NCBI RefSeq assembly: GCF_004340905.1
Contig: NZ_SLXD01000002.1
Span: forward strand, 248,001-312,000
DNA from: Rubrivivax gelatinosus
GTDB taxonomy: Bacteria > Pseudomonadota > Gammaproteobacteria > Burkholderiales > Burkholderiaceae_C
Direction: 5' to 3'
Length of the DNA: 64,000 nt
Shown here: one piece after another, positions 44,352 through 54,196 of the stretch
Layout of the letters: every line of letters begins with the position of its first letter
How positions within the stretch are numbered: the first letter of the stretch is position 1
Translations under genes and position numbers: made by a program
Notes under the pieces: model-generated
Databases searched by the model: none
What the model was told of the DNA's origin: nothing
Seen by the model: only the letters and a program-made list of their open reading frames with translations

Positions 44352-46654
44352 CAGAACGAGGTCCCGATCTGGAATTGGAAACGTTGGATTTTATCGTTGC
44401 GTTCGACACGCACCGGCACGGCATAGCTCAACTGCAGCGGCCCGACGGGTGAGACCCAGCTCAGGCCCAGGCCGGCGGAGGCCCGCAGCGTCGACAGGTC
44501 AACGGTCTCGCCGTCGCGCCAGACGTTGCCGGCGTCGCCGAAGGCGAACATGCGCAGCGTCTTGTCGTTGCCCGAGCCCGGCACGGGCAGGTACAGCGAG
44601 GCGTTCACGTTCAGCCGCTTGGCCCCGCCGATGTAGGCGCCGGTCGGATCGACGACACCCAGCGAGTTCTGTTCGAAACCACGCACCGTGCCCAGGCCGC
44701 CGCCGTAGAAGTTCTTGAAGATCGGATAAGGCTTGCTGCCCAGGCCCTCGCCCCAGCCGAGCTCGGTGTTCAGACCCAGCGTGGTCTTGAACGGCATCGC
44801 CCAGTACTCCTGGTACTGCAGGTTCGTGCGCAGGTAGCGCACGTCGCCGACGAGGCTCATCTCGGCGTTGATGCGCGTGTAGCGCCCGCGCGAGGGCACG
44901 AGGGCGCTGTCGCGCCGGTCGCGCTGCCAGCCCAGGGTCAGCGGCAGGGAGTAGCTGGTCTCGCCGTAGGTGGCGCGGTAGTTCAGGTACGACAGCGGGA
45001 TGCCGGAGGACGTGCCGATCTTGGTCATCTCGGCGCCGGCACCGAAGAACACCGTGTCGTACTCCGAGAACGGCACACCGAAGCGCACCGCGAAGCCCGG
45101 CGTCGCCAGGTCGTAGTTGTCGCCCAGGCTGTTGTAGGGCCGGGTCGTGCGGTAGTAGACATCGATCGCGCGCGACACGCCGTCCTGCGTGAAGTACGGG
45201 TCGGTGGTGCTCACCACCAGCGTGCGCTGCGACTTGCTGGTGTTGACCTGGATACCCAGGTAGTTGCCGGTACCGAAGACGTTGTCCTGCTGGATCGAGC
45301 CGCTCAGCGACAGGCGCTCGGCATTGGAGTAGCCCGCGCCCAGCATCAGGTTGCCGGTCGCCTTCTCCTCGACCTTCACCGTCAGGTCCACCTGGTCGGG
45401 CGCGCCCGGCACCTCGGTGGTGTCGACGGCGACATCGCTGAAGTAGCCCAGCCGGTCGACCCGGTCACGCGAGAGCTTGATGCGGTCGCCGTCGTACCAC
45501 GACGACTCGAACTGGCGGAACTCGCGCCGGATGACCTCGTCGCGCGTGCGCGAGTTGCCGGCGAGCTCGATGCGGCGCACATAGACCCGGCGCTGCGGCT
45601 CGGCGTTGAGCACCAGCGCGACCTGGCCCTTCTCACGGTCGATCTCGGGCCGCGGGTCCACGCGCGCAAAGGCGTAGCCGTAGAGCCCGAAGCGTTCGGT
45701 GATGCGGCGGCCGGTCTCGGCCACCGCGTCGCCGCTGTAGGGCGTCCCGGGCCGGATGCCGACGAGCGCGCGGAACTCGTCGTCCTTGCCGAGGTAGTCG
45801 CCCTCCAGGCGCACCGCCGTCACGGTGTAGGGCTGGCCTTCGTGGATCGAAACCGTGATCGCGATCGACTGCTTGTCCGGCGAGATCGTGACCTGCGTGG
45901 ACTCGACGTTGAACTCGAGGTAGCCGCGGTTGACGTACCAGGCGCGCAGCTTCTCGAGGTCGGCGTTGAGCTTGGTGCGCGAATAACGGTCGTTCTTCGT
46001 GTACCAGGTCAGCCAGCCGCTGGGCGTCAGGTCGAACAGGTCCAGCAGCGCCGACTCCTTGTAGGCCTGCGCGCCGACGATGCGGATATCGGAGATCTTG
46101 GCCGCCTCGCCCTCGTTCATCGTGAAGGTCACGCTGACGCGGTTGCGCTCCAGCGGGGTGACCGTGGTGACGACCTCCGCGCCGTAGAGGCTGCGCGTCA
46201 GGTACTGGCGCTTGATCTCCTGCTCGGCGCGGTCGACCAGCGCCTTGTCGAAGGGCAGGCCCTCGCCGATGCCCGCGTCGCGCAGCGACTTGACCAGCGG
46301 GTCGGAGTCGAACTCCTTCAGGCCGGCAAAGTTGACCGAGGCGACGACCGGACGTTCGTCGACGACGACGATCAGATCCTGCGCGTCGACCTCCAGGCGG
46401 ACGTCATTGAACAGGCCGGTGGAGAACAGCGCGCGCAGCGCGGCGGCGCCCTTCTCGTCGTTGTAGGTGTCGCCGATGCGGAACGGCAGCGCACCGAACA
46501 CCGTGCCGGGGTCGGTGCGCTGCAGGCCCTCGATGCGGATGTCCTGGAGGACGAAAGGCGTGACGGCGTGCGCGGCAGGGGCCACCACGGCGGCGGCGCT
46601 GGCGAGCAGGACGAAGGCCACGCGCTGCGGAGCGGTCGGAAGGACAGGAAGCAT
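44351..46654 (-). CDS. bamA: Outer membrane protein assembly factor BamA
   Basis: Central component of the beta-barrel assembly machine. The 767-residue protein has a signal peptide (hydrophobic AFVLLASAAAVVAPAAHA), five POTRA domains (about residues 32-430, starting FVLQDIRIEGLQRTDPGTVF) and a 16-strand barrel. The barrel contains GGGLGTVRGFEQNSLG, with the conserved RGF of loop 6. It ends in IQRFQFQIGTSF, with the terminal phenylalanine typical of outer-membrane barrels. The ATG at 46654 follows rseP by 5 bp. The frame is open further upstream only through composition. Confidence 0.97.
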   Translation of the reverse strand: MLPVLPTAPQRVAFVLLASAAAVVAPAAHAVTPFVLQDIRIEGLQRTDPGTVFGALPFRIGDTYNDEKGAAALRALFSTGLFNDVRLEVDAQDLIVVVDERPVVASVNFAGLKEFDSDPLVKSLRDAGIGEGLPFDKALVDRAEQEIKRQYLTRSLYGAEVVTTVTPLERNRVSVTFTMNEGEAAKISDIRIVGAQAYKESALLDLFDLTPSGWLTWYTKNDRYSRTKLNADLEKLRAWYVNRGYLEFNVESTQVTISPDKQSIAITVSIHEGQPYTVTAVRLEGDYLGKDDEFRALVGIRPGTPYSGDAVAETGRRITERFGLYGYAFARVDPRPEIDREKGQVALVLNAEPQRRVYVRRIELAGNSRTRDEVIRREFRQFESSWYDGDRIKLSRDRVDRLGYFSDVAVDTTEVPGAPDQVDLTVKVEEKATGNLMLGAGYSNAERLSLSGSIQQDNVFGTGNYLGIQVNTSKSQRTLVVSTTDPYFTQDGVSRAIDVYYRTTRPYNSLGDNYDLATPGFAVRFGVPFSEYDTVFFGAGAEMTKIGTSSGIPLSYLNYRATYGETSYSLPLTLGWQRDRRDSALVPSRGRYTRINAEMSLVGDVRYLRTNLQYQEYWAMPFKTTLGLNTELGWGEGLGSKPYPIFKNFYGGGLGTVRGFEQNSLGVVDPTGAYIGGAKRLNVNASLYLPVPGSGNDKTLRMFAFGDAGNVWRDGETVDLSTLRASAGLGLSWVSPVGPLQLSYAVPVRVERNDKIQRFQFQIGTSF

Positions 46655-46659
46655 GGGGT

Positions 46660-48030
46660 TCAGTGCAGGCCCAGCAGCCGGGCCACGTCGTTGAAGAGGG
46701 CGAGCGACATCATCATCAGCAGCACCGCGATCCCGCCGCGCTGCAGCCTCGCCAGCCACAGTTCGGAGACTGGCCGTCCGGTGACGGCTTCGAAAATGTA
46801 ATACATGAGGTGGCCACCATCGAGCATCGGCAGCGGCAGGAGGTTCAGCACGCCCAGGCTCACGCTGACGAGCGCGAGGAAACCGAGGTACACGGCAGCG
46901 CCGCGCTGCACCGACTGGCCGGCGTAGTCGGCGATCGTCAGCGGGCCGCTGAGGTTCTTCAGCGATGCCTCGCCGATCAGCATGTTGCCGATCATGCGCA
47001 CGGTCAGCGTGGAGACCTCCCAGGTGCGCGCGACGCCCTGCTCCAGGCCGTCGACGAAGCCGCGGCGCACGAGCGTGGTCTCGGGCATCGACCCGACCAC
47101 GGTGTCGATGCGCCCGACCCCCTGGCCATCGGCCTGCACGACGCGCGGCACGACGCTGACCTCGAGTTCGGCACCGCCGCGCTCGACGCGCCAGCGCATC
47201 GGTACGCCCTCGCCTTCGTGCACCGCGGCGCGCACGCGGCGCACCAGCGCCGTCGCGTCGGCCACCGGCTGACCGTCGACCATCAGCACGCGGTCGCCGG
47301 CCTGCAGGCCGGCCGCTGCGCCAGGGCTGCCAGCGCGCACCTCGCCGATGCGGGCCTCGCTGAACGGGGCGCCGAAACCGAGCTCCGAGACGAGACCCGA
47401 GTCGACGTCGCGCACCGAGTAGGCCGACAGGTCCAGGTGCAGCCTGCGGGTGCCGTGGCCGTCGCGGTTCGAAACCTCCAGGTCGAGCGAGCGCCCCTGC
47501 ATCGCCGCCTGCGTGACCTGCCAGCGCAGATCGGTCATCGATTCGACCTCGTCCCATGCCAGGCCGTCGCGCGAGACGGCGCGCACCCAGTCCCCGGCGC
47601 GCAGACCGGCAGACTCGACGACGCTTGCGGCGGGCGGCGTGCCGAGCACGGCCTTGGGCTCCTCGATGCCGATCCAGTGCGCTGCCGCGTACAGCAGGAC
47701 CGCCAGCAACAGGTTGGCCAGCGGCCCGGCCGAAACGATGGCAGCGCGGCGCGGCAGCGACTGGCGGTTGAACGCACGATGCTGCTCGTGCGGTGCCACC
47801 GGCTCCTCGCGCTCGTCGAGCATCTTCACGTAGCCGCCCAGCGGCAGCGCGCAGACGACGAACTCCGTGCGGTCGGCCCCGCGCACGCGGCTGAACAGCA
47901 CACGCCCGAAGCCGATCGAGAAGCGCTGCACGCGCACGCCGCAGGCCACGGCGACGCGGTAGTGCCCGTACTCGTGCACGACGATCAGCACGCCGAGCGT
48001 CAGCACGAAGGCAAGCGCGGTGACGATCAC
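46660..48030 (-). CDS. rseP: RIP metalloprotease RseP
   Basis: 456-residue inner-membrane zinc protease of the site-2 protease class. It cleaves anti-sigma factor RseA to release sigma-E when outer-membrane assembly fails. HExxH is at H19-H23 (VVHEYGHYR), two PDZ domains fill the periplasmic part, and the second metal-ligand motif is in [27 protein letters not shown]. The start is a GTG at 48030 overlapping the dxr stop (GTGA). Its position directly before bamA links the stress sensor to the assembly machine. Confidence 0.95.
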   Translation of the reverse strand: MIVTALAFVLTLGVLIVVHEYGHYRVAVACGVRVQRFSIGFGRVLFSRVRGADRTEFVVCALPLGGYVKMLDEREEPVAPHEQHRAFNRQSLPRRAAIVSAGPLANLLLAVLLYAAAHWIGIEEPKAVLGTPPAASVVESAGLRAGDWVRAVSRDGLAWDEVESMTDLRWQVTQAAMQGRSLDLEVSNRDGHGTRRLHLDLSAYSVRDVDSGLVSELGFGAPFSEARIGEVRAGSPGAAAGLQAGDRVLMVDGQPVADATALVRRVRAAVHEGEGVPMRWRVERGGAELEVSVVPRVVQADGQGVGRIDTVVGSMPETTLVRRGFVDGLEQGVARTWEVSTLTVRMIGNMLIGEASLKNLSGPLTIADYAGQSVQRGAAVYLGFLALVSVSLGVLNLLPLPMLDGGHLMYYIFEAVTGRPVSELWLARLQRGGIAVLLMMMSLALFNDVARLLGLH

Positions 48031-49211
48031 GCGGCGAGCGCTCCGATGAGGCTGCGTGCGGCGGCACGGGCCTGCTCGTCCAGCGCGATCAGGTCGTCGA
48101 TCGACGCGATCGCGCCCAGCGCGGGCACCAGGCGTTCGACGGTGGCGGCGTTGACGGCGTGGATCGCGGCAAAGCCGATGCGGCGGTCCAGGAAGGCGGC
48201 GACGGCCTCCTCGTTGGCGGCGTTCATCACCGCAGTGGCGCCCACCGGGCCACGCAGGGTCTCCCAGGCCAGCGCCAGGCCGGGGAATCGGCGCAGGTCG
48301 GGCTCCTCGAAGGTCAGCGCCGACAGCTGCAGGAAGTCCAGGCGCGAGGCGCCGCACTCGATGCGCTCGGGGAAAGCCAGGCCGTAGGCGATCGGCACGC
48401 GCATGTCGGGGGTGCCGAGCTGCGCCAGCACCGAGTTGTCGCGGCAGACGACCATCGAGTGGATGATGCTCTGCGGGTGGATGACGACCCGCACCTGCTC
48501 GGGCTCCAGGCCGAACAGCCAGCGCGCCTCGATGACCTCGAGCGCCTTGTTCATCATCGTCGCCGAGTCGACCGAGATCTTGCGGCCCATGACCCAGTTC
48601 GGGTGCGCCACGGCCTGCTCGGGCGTGACGTCGGCGAGCGTCGCCGGATCGCGGTGGCGGAACGGGCCGCCACTGGCCGTCAGCACGATGTGGTCGATGC
48701 GCTGACCCCAGACCCCACGATCCTCGGGCAGGCACTGGAAGATCGCCGAGTGCTCGCTGTCGATCGGCAGCAGCGTCGCGCCGCCGTCCTCGACCGCCTT
48801 CATGAACAGCGCGCCGCCGACGACCAGCGCCTCCTTGTTGGCCAGCAGCAGACGTTTGCCGGCACGCGCCGCGGCCATGCACGAGGGCAGGCCGGCCGAA
48901 CCGACGATGGCCGCCATGACGCTGTCGACCTCGGGCTCGGCGACCAGCTCGCAAAGCGCCTGGGCGCCGACGCGCACCTCGGTGCGCGTGCCGGCGAGCA
49001 ACGCACGCAGCGCCACCGCACGCTCCTCGGTCGGGACGACGGCCACGCGCGCACGGAACTGGCGGCATTGCGCGGCGAGTTCCTCGACGCGCTGGAACGC
49101 GCTGAGGCCGTAGACCTCGAAGCGCTCGGGATGGCGGGCCACCACGTCCAGCGTGCTGGTGCCAATGGAGCCCGTGGAGCCGAGGATGACCAGACGCTGG
49201 GGTGTGCTCAC
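48027..49211 (-). CDS. dxr: 1-deoxy-D-xylulose 5-phosphate reductoisomerase
   Basis: Second enzyme of the MEP isoprenoid pathway, NADPH-dependent. The 394-residue protein begins with the Rossmann motif [19 protein letters not shown] and contains [34 protein letters not shown] and [25 protein letters not shown], the metal- and substrate-binding blocks. The start is taken as the GTG at 49211, because it gives the standard N-terminus. Upstream in-frame ATGs would overlap cdsA and add an atypical tail. It couples to rseP by a 4-bp overlap. Confidence 0.95.
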   Translation of the reverse strand: MSTPQRLVILGSTGSIGTSTLDVVARHPERFEVYGLSAFQRVEELAAQCRQFRARVAVVPTEERAVALRALLAGTRTEVRVGAQALCELVAEPEVDSVMAAIVGSAGLPSCMAAARAGKRLLLANKEALVVGGALFMKAVEDGGATLLPIDSEHSAIFQCLPEDRGVWGQRIDHIVLTASGGPFRHRDPATLADVTPEQAVAHPNWVMGRKISVDSATMMNKALEVIEARWLFGLEPEQVRVVIHPQSIIHSMVVCRDNSVLAQLGTPDMRVPIAYGLAFPERIECGASRLDFLQLSALTFEEPDLRRFPGLALAWETLRGPVGATAVMNAANEEAVAAFLDRRIGFAAIHAVNAATVERLVPALGAIASIDDLIALDEQARAAARSLIGALAA

Positions 49212-49236
49212 GATGCGTGCAGGAAGAAGAGGAAGC

Positions 49237-50073
49237 TTAGACCCCGGCAAGCGCCAGGGCGATCGGGAAGACCGGAAGCAGCGCGTCGACACGGTCGAGC
49301 ACGCCGCCGTGGCCCGGCAGCAGGCGGCTGCTGTCCTTGGCGCCGGCAGCGCGCTTGACGAGCGACTCCACGAGATCGCCGACGACGCTCATCGCCACCA
49401 GCACCAGCAGCGCGGCGACGCCGACCGCCGGGCCCAGGGTGTCGAGCATGCGGCTGTACAGCCCCGGGCCGTCCAGACCCCAGCGGCCGTCGACGGCCAT
49501 CCAGGCGACGGCCAGCACCAGCACGCCCGCCAGGCCGCTCCACACGCCCGCCCAGCTCTTGCCCGGACTGATCGAGGGCGCGAGCTTGCGCCGGCCGAAG
49601 GCCCGGCCGCCGAAGTAGGCGCAGATGTCGGCCGCCCAGACTAGGCAGAAGACCGAGAACATGAAGTTCAGCCCGACGACGCGCGCATGGGCGATCGCCA
49701 GCCAGGCGGCCCACAGCATCACCAGGCCCAGGCCCCAGCGCGCGACCCGCGGCAGGCGTGGCCACGCGGCAGGCCCGGCATACAGCGCGACGGCGCTGCC
49801 CGGCACCCACAACGCGATGGCCAGCCACCAGACGATGGACGGCGCCCGATCCACCCATCCGGCGGCGAGCGACGCGCCGCAGGCAGCGGCCAGCACGGCC
49901 GCCATCGCGACGGCCGCACCCTGCCCGGCCTGGTTCAGTCGCGCCCATTCCCAGCCCGCCGCCGCCAGCAGCACCAGCGTGAGCAACGCGAACCAGCCGG
50001 GCCCGGGGGCCGCCAGCGACGCGATCAGGACGAGGAGCAGGACGACGGCCGTGATGACCCGCTGTCGCAGCAT
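49237..50073 (-). CDS. cdsA: Phosphatidate cytidylyltransferase CdsA
   Basis: 278-residue inner-membrane enzyme forming CDP-diacylglycerol from phosphatidate and CTP, the branch point of phospholipid synthesis. Several membrane helices occupy most of the protein. The C-terminal signature is clear: [16 protein letters not shown], then [37 protein letters not shown]. It begins 6 bp after uppS. Confidence 0.95.
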   Translation of the reverse strand: MLRQRVITAVVLLLVLIASLAAPGPGWFALLTLVLLAAAGWEWARLNQAGQGAAVAMAAVLAAACGASLAAGWVDRAPSIVWWLAIALWVPGSAVALYAGPAAWPRLPRVARWGLGLVMLWAAWLAIAHARVVGLNFMFSVFCLVWAADICAYFGGRAFGRRKLAPSISPGKSWAGVWSGLAGVLVLAVAWMAVDGRWGLDGPGLYSRMLDTLGPAVGVAALLVLVAMSVVGDLVESLVKRAAGAKDSSRLLPGHGGVLDRVDALLPVFPIALALAGV

Positions 50074-50079
50074 GGAACC

Positions 50080-50850
50080 TCAGGAACCGTCTGACGCCAC
50101 CTGCGCGGGACGGATGCCGCCGAAACGGCGGTCTCGCTGCGCGTAGGCGGTCAGCGCGGCGTCGATCTGGGCATCGCCGAAATCGGGCCACAGGCACTCG
50201 GTAAAGAACAGCTCCGAGTACGCCGCCTGCCACAGCAGGAAGTTGCTCATGCGCATCTCGCCGCCGGTGCGGATGAAAAGGTCCGGGTCGGGCGCGAAAG
50301 ACAGTGCCATGTGCCGCGACAGGTAGGACTCGTCGAAGTCCTCGGGCTTCACGCCGTCGGCCAGCGCCTGCCGGCAGGCCTGCACGACGTCCCAGCGGCC
50401 GCCGTAGTTGAAGGCCACCGACAGCGTGATGCGGCGGTTGTTGGCGGTCAGCGACTCGGCGCGGTCCCAGGCGTCGCGCAACTTGTCCGAGACGGCGGAG
50501 CGGTCGCCGATGATGCGGATGCGCACACCGTCGCCTGCCATCTTGGTCAGGTACTTGGAGACGGCCACGAGCACCAGCCCCATCAGGCCGGACACCTCGT
50601 CGGAAGGACGTTTCCAGTTCTCGGAAGAGAACGCGAACACCGTGAGGTACTCGACGCCACGCTCGGCAAAGGTGTTGACCGCACGCACCAACGTGTCGAC
50701 GCCCTGCTTGTGGCCGAAGAAACGCGGCATGTAGCGTTGGCGAGCCCAGCGCCCGTTGCCGTCCATCACGACGGCGACGTGGCGCGGAGTCGCGCGGTCG
50801 GGCGCCTTGCCGTTCGGCGCCAGGTTCTCGGTCAGCGGTAGATGGGTCAT
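50080..50850 (-). CDS. uppS: Undecaprenyl diphosphate synthase (cis-prenyltransferase)
   Basis: Makes the C55 lipid carrier for peptidoglycan and O-antigen from FPP and IPP. The 256-residue protein has the catalytic region VAVVMDGNGRWARQRYMPRFFGHKQG, FAFSSENWKRP, and the C-terminal DLFIRTGGEMRMSNFLLWQAAYSELFFTECLWPDF. The ATG at 50850 is used. It lies 17 bp after frr. Confidence 0.96.
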   Translation of the reverse strand: MTHLPLTENLAPNGKAPDRATPRHVAVVMDGNGRWARQRYMPRFFGHKQGVDTLVRAVNTFAERGVEYLTVFAFSSENWKRPSDEVSGLMGLVLVAVSKYLTKMAGDGVRIRIIGDRSAVSDKLRDAWDRAESLTANNRRITLSVAFNYGGRWDVVQACRQALADGVKPEDFDESYLSRHMALSFAPDPDLFIRTGGEMRMSNFLLWQAAYSELFFTECLWPDFGDAQIDAALTAYAQRDRRFGGIRPAQVASDGS

Positions 50851-50867
50851 CGGCGGCGCAGGGCGGC

Positions 50868-51428
50868 TCAGACGGCCATGACCTCCGCTTCCTTGGCTTG
50901 GACGAGCTTGTCGATCTCGGCGATCGTACGGTCCGTCAGGCGCTGGACTTCGTCCTGCCCGCGGCGCTCGTCGTCCTCGGAGACGAGTTTGTCCTTGACG
51001 AGCTTCTTCAGTTGCTCGTTGGCGTCGCGACGCACCGCACGCACGTGGATCTTGGCGTCCTCGCCGGTGTGGCGCACGACCTTGGTCAGCTCCTTGCGGC
51101 GCTCCTCGGTCAGCGCGGGCATCGGCACGCGCAGCAGGTCGCCCTGCGACGACGGGTTCAGGCCCAGGTCGGACTCGCGGATCGCCTTCTCGATCTTCTG
51201 GCCCATGCCCTTTTCCCAGGGCTGAACGCTGATCGTGCGGGCGTCGAGCAGCGAGACGTTGGCGACCTGGCTGATCGGCAGCATCGAGCCGTAGTAGTCG
51301 ACGTGCACCTGGTCGAGGATGCCCGGGTGGGCACGGCCGGTGCGGATCTTGTGCAGTTCGTTCTTGAACGCCTCGACGGACTTCGCCATCTTCTCGGCGG
51401 CCGTCTTCTGGATGTCTGCGGTGGTCAT
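50868..51428 (-). CDS. frr: Ribosome recycling factor
   Basis: Splits post-termination ribosomes together with EF-G. The 186-residue protein is of normal length. It has the two-domain L-shape signature: a three-helix bundle ([27 protein letters not shown] and the long C-terminal helices) and the small domain ([39 protein letters not shown]). It lies 15 bp after pyrH. Confidence 0.97.
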   Translation of the reverse strand: MTTADIQKTAAEKMAKSVEAFKNELHKIRTGRAHPGILDQVHVDYYGSMLPISQVANVSLLDARTISVQPWEKGMGQKIEKAIRESDLGLNPSSQGDLLRVPMPALTEERRKELTKVVRHTGEDAKIHVRAVRRDANEQLKKLVKDKLVSEDDERRGQDEVQRLTDRTIAEIDKLVQAKEAEVMAV

Positions 51429-51443
51429 GTGATGGGGGCCTCG

Positions 51444-52154
51444 TCAAACGTGCACGAGCGTGCCTTCGTCCTCGCCCAGCACGACGCGCTTCAAGGCGCC
51501 GGGCTTGTTGATGCTGAAGACCCGGATCGGCAGCTTCTGGTCGCGGCACAGCGCGAAGGCGGTGGCGTCCATCACCTGCAGGTTCCTCGCGATGGCTTCA
51601 TCGAAGCCGATCGTCGAGTAGCGCGTCGCGGTCGGGTCCTTGTTGGGGTCGGCGGAGTAGACGCCGTCGACCTTGGTTGCCTTGAGCACCACCTCGGCGC
51701 CGATCTCGGCGCCACGCAGCGCGGCGGCGGTGTCGGTGGTGAAGAACGGGTTGCCGGTGCCGGCGGCGAAGACGACGATCTTGTCTTCCTCGAGGTACTG
51801 CAGCGCCTTCGGGCGCACGTAGGGCTCGACGACCTGCTCGATCGAGATCGCCGACATGACACGCGCGGTCATGCCTTCCTGGCGCATCGTGTCGGCGAGC
51901 GCGAGGGAATTCATCACCGTGGCGAGCATGCCCATGTAGTCGGCCGTGGCACGGTCCATGCCCACCGAGCCGCCGGCGACGCCGCGGAAGATGTTGCCGC
52001 CGCCGATGACGACGGCGACCTGGCAGCCCAGGCTGGTGATTTCCTGGACCTCGCGCACCATGCGCACGATGGTGGCGCGGTTGATGCCGTACGAGTCCTC
52101 TCCCATCAGCGCCTCGCCCGACAGTTTGAGCAGAATGCGCTTGTATGCCGCCAT
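51444..52154 (-). CDS. pyrH: UMP kinase
   Basis: Phosphorylates UMP to UDP; bacterial-type hexameric enzyme of the amino-acid-kinase fold. The 236-residue protein starts [19 protein letters not shown] and contains [34 protein letters not shown] and [16 protein letters not shown]. The ATG at 52154 with AGGAG upstream is the standard start. An attenuator-like hairpin separates it from tsf. Confidence 0.97.
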   Translation of the reverse strand: MAAYKRILLKLSGEALMGEDSYGINRATIVRMVREVQEITSLGCQVAVVIGGGNIFRGVAGGSVGMDRATADYMGMLATVMNSLALADTMRQEGMTARVMSAISIEQVVEPYVRPKALQYLEEDKIVVFAAGTGNPFFTTDTAAALRGAEIGAEVVLKATKVDGVYSADPNKDPTATRYSTIGFDEAIARNLQVMDATAFALCRDQKLPIRVFSINKPGALKRVVLGEDEGTLVHV

Positions 52155-52195
52155 GCGGGAGACTCCTGATTCGATGGTGATGCGAGAGCGAGTGT

Positions 52196-52216
52196 AAGGG
52201 GGCACGAGGCCCCCTT
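52196..52216 (-). terminator. Hairpin between tsf and pyrH
   Basis: AAGGGGGC / GCCCCCTT, an 8-bp stem with a 5-nt loop, 16 bp after the tsf stop and just before pyrH. On the minus strand it is followed by ACACTCGC, a poor U-tract. It is probably a partial terminator lowering downstream expression. Confidence 0.5.
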
Positions 52217-52232
52217 GATTGACGGACCTAGC

Positions 52233-53153
52233 TTATTGGCCCTTGGCGGCAGCGACCTGCGCGGCCACTTCGGCGGCGAAGTCGTCGACCTTCTTCTCGA
52301 TGCCTTCGCCGACCACGTACAGGGTGAAGCCCTTCACCGTGGTGCCGGCGGCCTTGAGCATCTGCTCGACGGTCTGCTTGTCGTTCTTGACGAAGGCCTG
52401 GTTCAGCAGCGAGACCTCCTTCAGGAACTTCTGCACCGAACCCTCGACGCGCTTGGCGACGATCTCCGGCGACTGCACCGGCTTGCCGGCGGCGGTGGCG
52501 GCGGCGGCATCCTCGGCCGCCTTCTCGGCGGCGATGCGGCGCTCGGACTCGACCAGCTCGGCCGGGACTTCGCTGGCGGCCAGCGCCTTGGGCTTCATCG
52601 CGGCGACGTGCATCGCGACGTCCTTGGCGGCGACGGCGTCACCTTCGAATTCGACGACCACACCGATGCGCGTGCCGTGCAGGTAGCTGGCGAGCTGGCC
52701 GCCGCCGGCGTAGCGCTTGAAGCGGCGGATCGACATGTTCTCGCCGATCTTGCCGATCAGGCCCTTGCGCACGTCCTCGAGCGTCGGGCCGAAGCCGTCC
52801 TGCTCGTAGGCCAGCGCGCCGAGCGCGGCCACGTCGGCCGGGTTCTTCTCGGCGACGAGCTGGGCCGTGGCCTTGGCGAAAGCCAGGAACGAGTCGTTCT
52901 TCGAGACGAAGTCGGTTTCGCAGTTGATCTCGACGAGCGCGCCGGTGGCGCCGTCGACGGCGGCAGCGACCACGCCTTCGGCGGTCACGCGGCTGGCGGC
53001 CTTGCCGGCCTTGTTGCCGAGCTTGACGCGCAGGATCTCCTCGGCGCGGGCGATGTCGCCGTCGGCCTCGGTGAGCGCCTTCTTGCACTCCATCATCGGC
53101 GCGTCGGTCTTGGCGCGCAGTTCGGCGACCATGCTGGCGGTGATTGCGGGCAT
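52233..53153 (-). CDS. tsf: Elongation factor Ts
   Basis: Guanine-nucleotide exchange factor for EF-Tu. The 306-residue protein begins [42 protein letters not shown], the EF-Ts UBA-like domain and signature. The core follows ([25 protein letters not shown]), with a coiled segment ([13 protein letters not shown]) and a C-terminal module. The ATG at 53153 has GGAG upstream. It lies 101 bp after rpsB, beyond an attenuator hairpin. Confidence 0.97.
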   Translation of the reverse strand: MPAITASMVAELRAKTDAPMMECKKALTEADGDIARAEEILRVKLGNKAGKAASRVTAEGVVAAAVDGATGALVEINCETDFVSKNDSFLAFAKATAQLVAEKNPADVAALGALAYEQDGFGPTLEDVRKGLIGKIGENMSIRRFKRYAGGGQLASYLHGTRIGVVVEFEGDAVAAKDVAMHVAAMKPKALAASEVPAELVESERRIAAEKAAEDAAAATAAGKPVQSPEIVAKRVEGSVQKFLKEVSLLNQAFVKNDKQTVEQMLKAAGTTVKGFTLYVVGEGIEKKVDDFAAEVAAQVAAAKGQ

Positions 53154-53228
53154 CTCTCTACTCCATTCGGATGGCAGGAAACCGCCGCAGCGCGTCGTGT
53201 GCGCCGGCGGCGGACTCACGGATTCGGG

Positions 53229-53249
53229 GCGGGGCCGCGTGGGCCCCGC
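53229..53249 (-). terminator. Attenuator hairpin between rpsB and tsf
   Basis: GCGGGGCC / GGCCCCGC with a 5-nt loop starts 5 bp after the rpsB stop. No T-run follows. A partial terminator at this place is known in the rpsB-tsf operon of E. coli, so the context supports the same role here. Confidence 0.55.
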
Positions 53250-53254
53250 ACGGA

Positions 53255-53998
53255 TCAGGCCTCTTCGCGGACCTCGACGAACTCGTCGGCGCCGGCGGCG
53301 GCTTGCACGACCTCGTTGGTCGCGCTGGCCTTGCCTTCGAGCACCGCGTCGGCGACGGCGCGCGCGTACAGCGCGACGGCCTTGGCCGAGTCGTCGTTGC
53401 CGGGGATGACGTAGTCGATGCCCACCGGCGAGTGGTTGGTGTCGACGACGCCGATCACCGGGATGCCGAGCTTCTTGGCTTCGGCGACGGCGATCTTGTG
53501 GTAGCCGACGTCGATGACGAACATGGCGTCAGGCAGCGCGCCCATGTCCTGGATGCCGCCGATGTCCTTCTCGAGCTTGACCAGCTCGCGATCGAACAGC
53601 AGCGCTTCCTTCTTGATCATCGCCTCCGTGCCGGCCTCCTTGGTGGCCTGCATGTCCTTGAGCTTCTTCAGCGAACCCTTGACCGTCTTGAAGTTGGTCA
53701 GCATGCCGCCGAGCCAGCGCTGGTCGACGTAGGGCATGCCGCAGCGCTGGGCTTCCATCGCGATCACTTCGCGCGCCTGGCGCTTGGTGCCGATCATCAG
53801 GATCGTGCCGCGGCGCGCGCTCAGCTGGCGCACGAACTTCATCGCGTCCTCGAAGAGCGGCTGCGTCTTCTCGAGGTTGATGATGTGGATCTTGTTGCGA
53901 TGGCCGTAGATGTACGGGGCCATCTTGGGGTTCCAGAAGCGCGTTTGGTGCCCGAAATGGACGCCGGCTTCCAGCATTTCACGCATGGAGACAGTCAT
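53255..53998 (-). CDS. rpsB: 30S ribosomal protein S2
   Basis: 247-residue protein, first gene of the large minus-strand cluster. It contains [78 protein letters not shown] and [48 protein letters not shown], all S2 signatures. The 198-bp gap upstream is shared with the divergent amidase gene and contains two 5-bp hairpins (GCGGA / TCCGC near 54129 and AGTCG / CGACT near 54066). No convincing promoter was seen there. Confidence 0.97.
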   Translation of the reverse strand: MTVSMREMLEAGVHFGHQTRFWNPKMAPYIYGHRNKIHIINLEKTQPLFEDAMKFVRQLSARRGTILMIGTKRQAREVIAMEAQRCGMPYVDQRWLGGMLTNFKTVKGSLKKLKDMQATKEAGTEAMIKKEALLFDRELVKLEKDIGGIQDMGALPDAMFVIDVGYHKIAVAEAKKLGIPVIGVVDTNHSPVGIDYVIPGNDDSAKAVALYARAVADAVLEGKASATNEVVQAAAGADEFVEVREEA

Positions 53999-54196
53999 GG
54001 AGACTCCGAAGGTTGGATCTAGAATCCCGGCGCTTGATCGTTGCCGAAGGTGACGGATCGGCTCGAGTCGTGAACGACTGAAGAGCCCTCCTGCCTCCCC
54101 GCCAGCGACACCTCAGGTGCCCGGGTTCGCGGATTTGTCCGCCTCGAATTGCCGGCGCATGAGCGATCAGCCCGCACCCGCCCCGAGACAAACCCG

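Noticed and set aside
44351-48067. A 1238-codon frame giving BamA a very long N-terminal extension
   Set aside because: The signal peptide and POTRA1 begin at the ATG at 46654. The extension is an alternative frame of rseP.
46660-49068. A single 802-codon frame that would fuse dxr antisense-frame sequence to RseP
   Set aside because: RseP starts at the GTG at 48030, where its conserved N-terminus begins. The upstream part is an out-of-frame reading of dxr.
54001-54196. A promoter pair and S2-binding leader between rpsB and the amidase gene
   Set aside because: Only weak -10-like sequences and 5-bp hairpins are visible, so neither a promoter nor a known leader motif could be supported.
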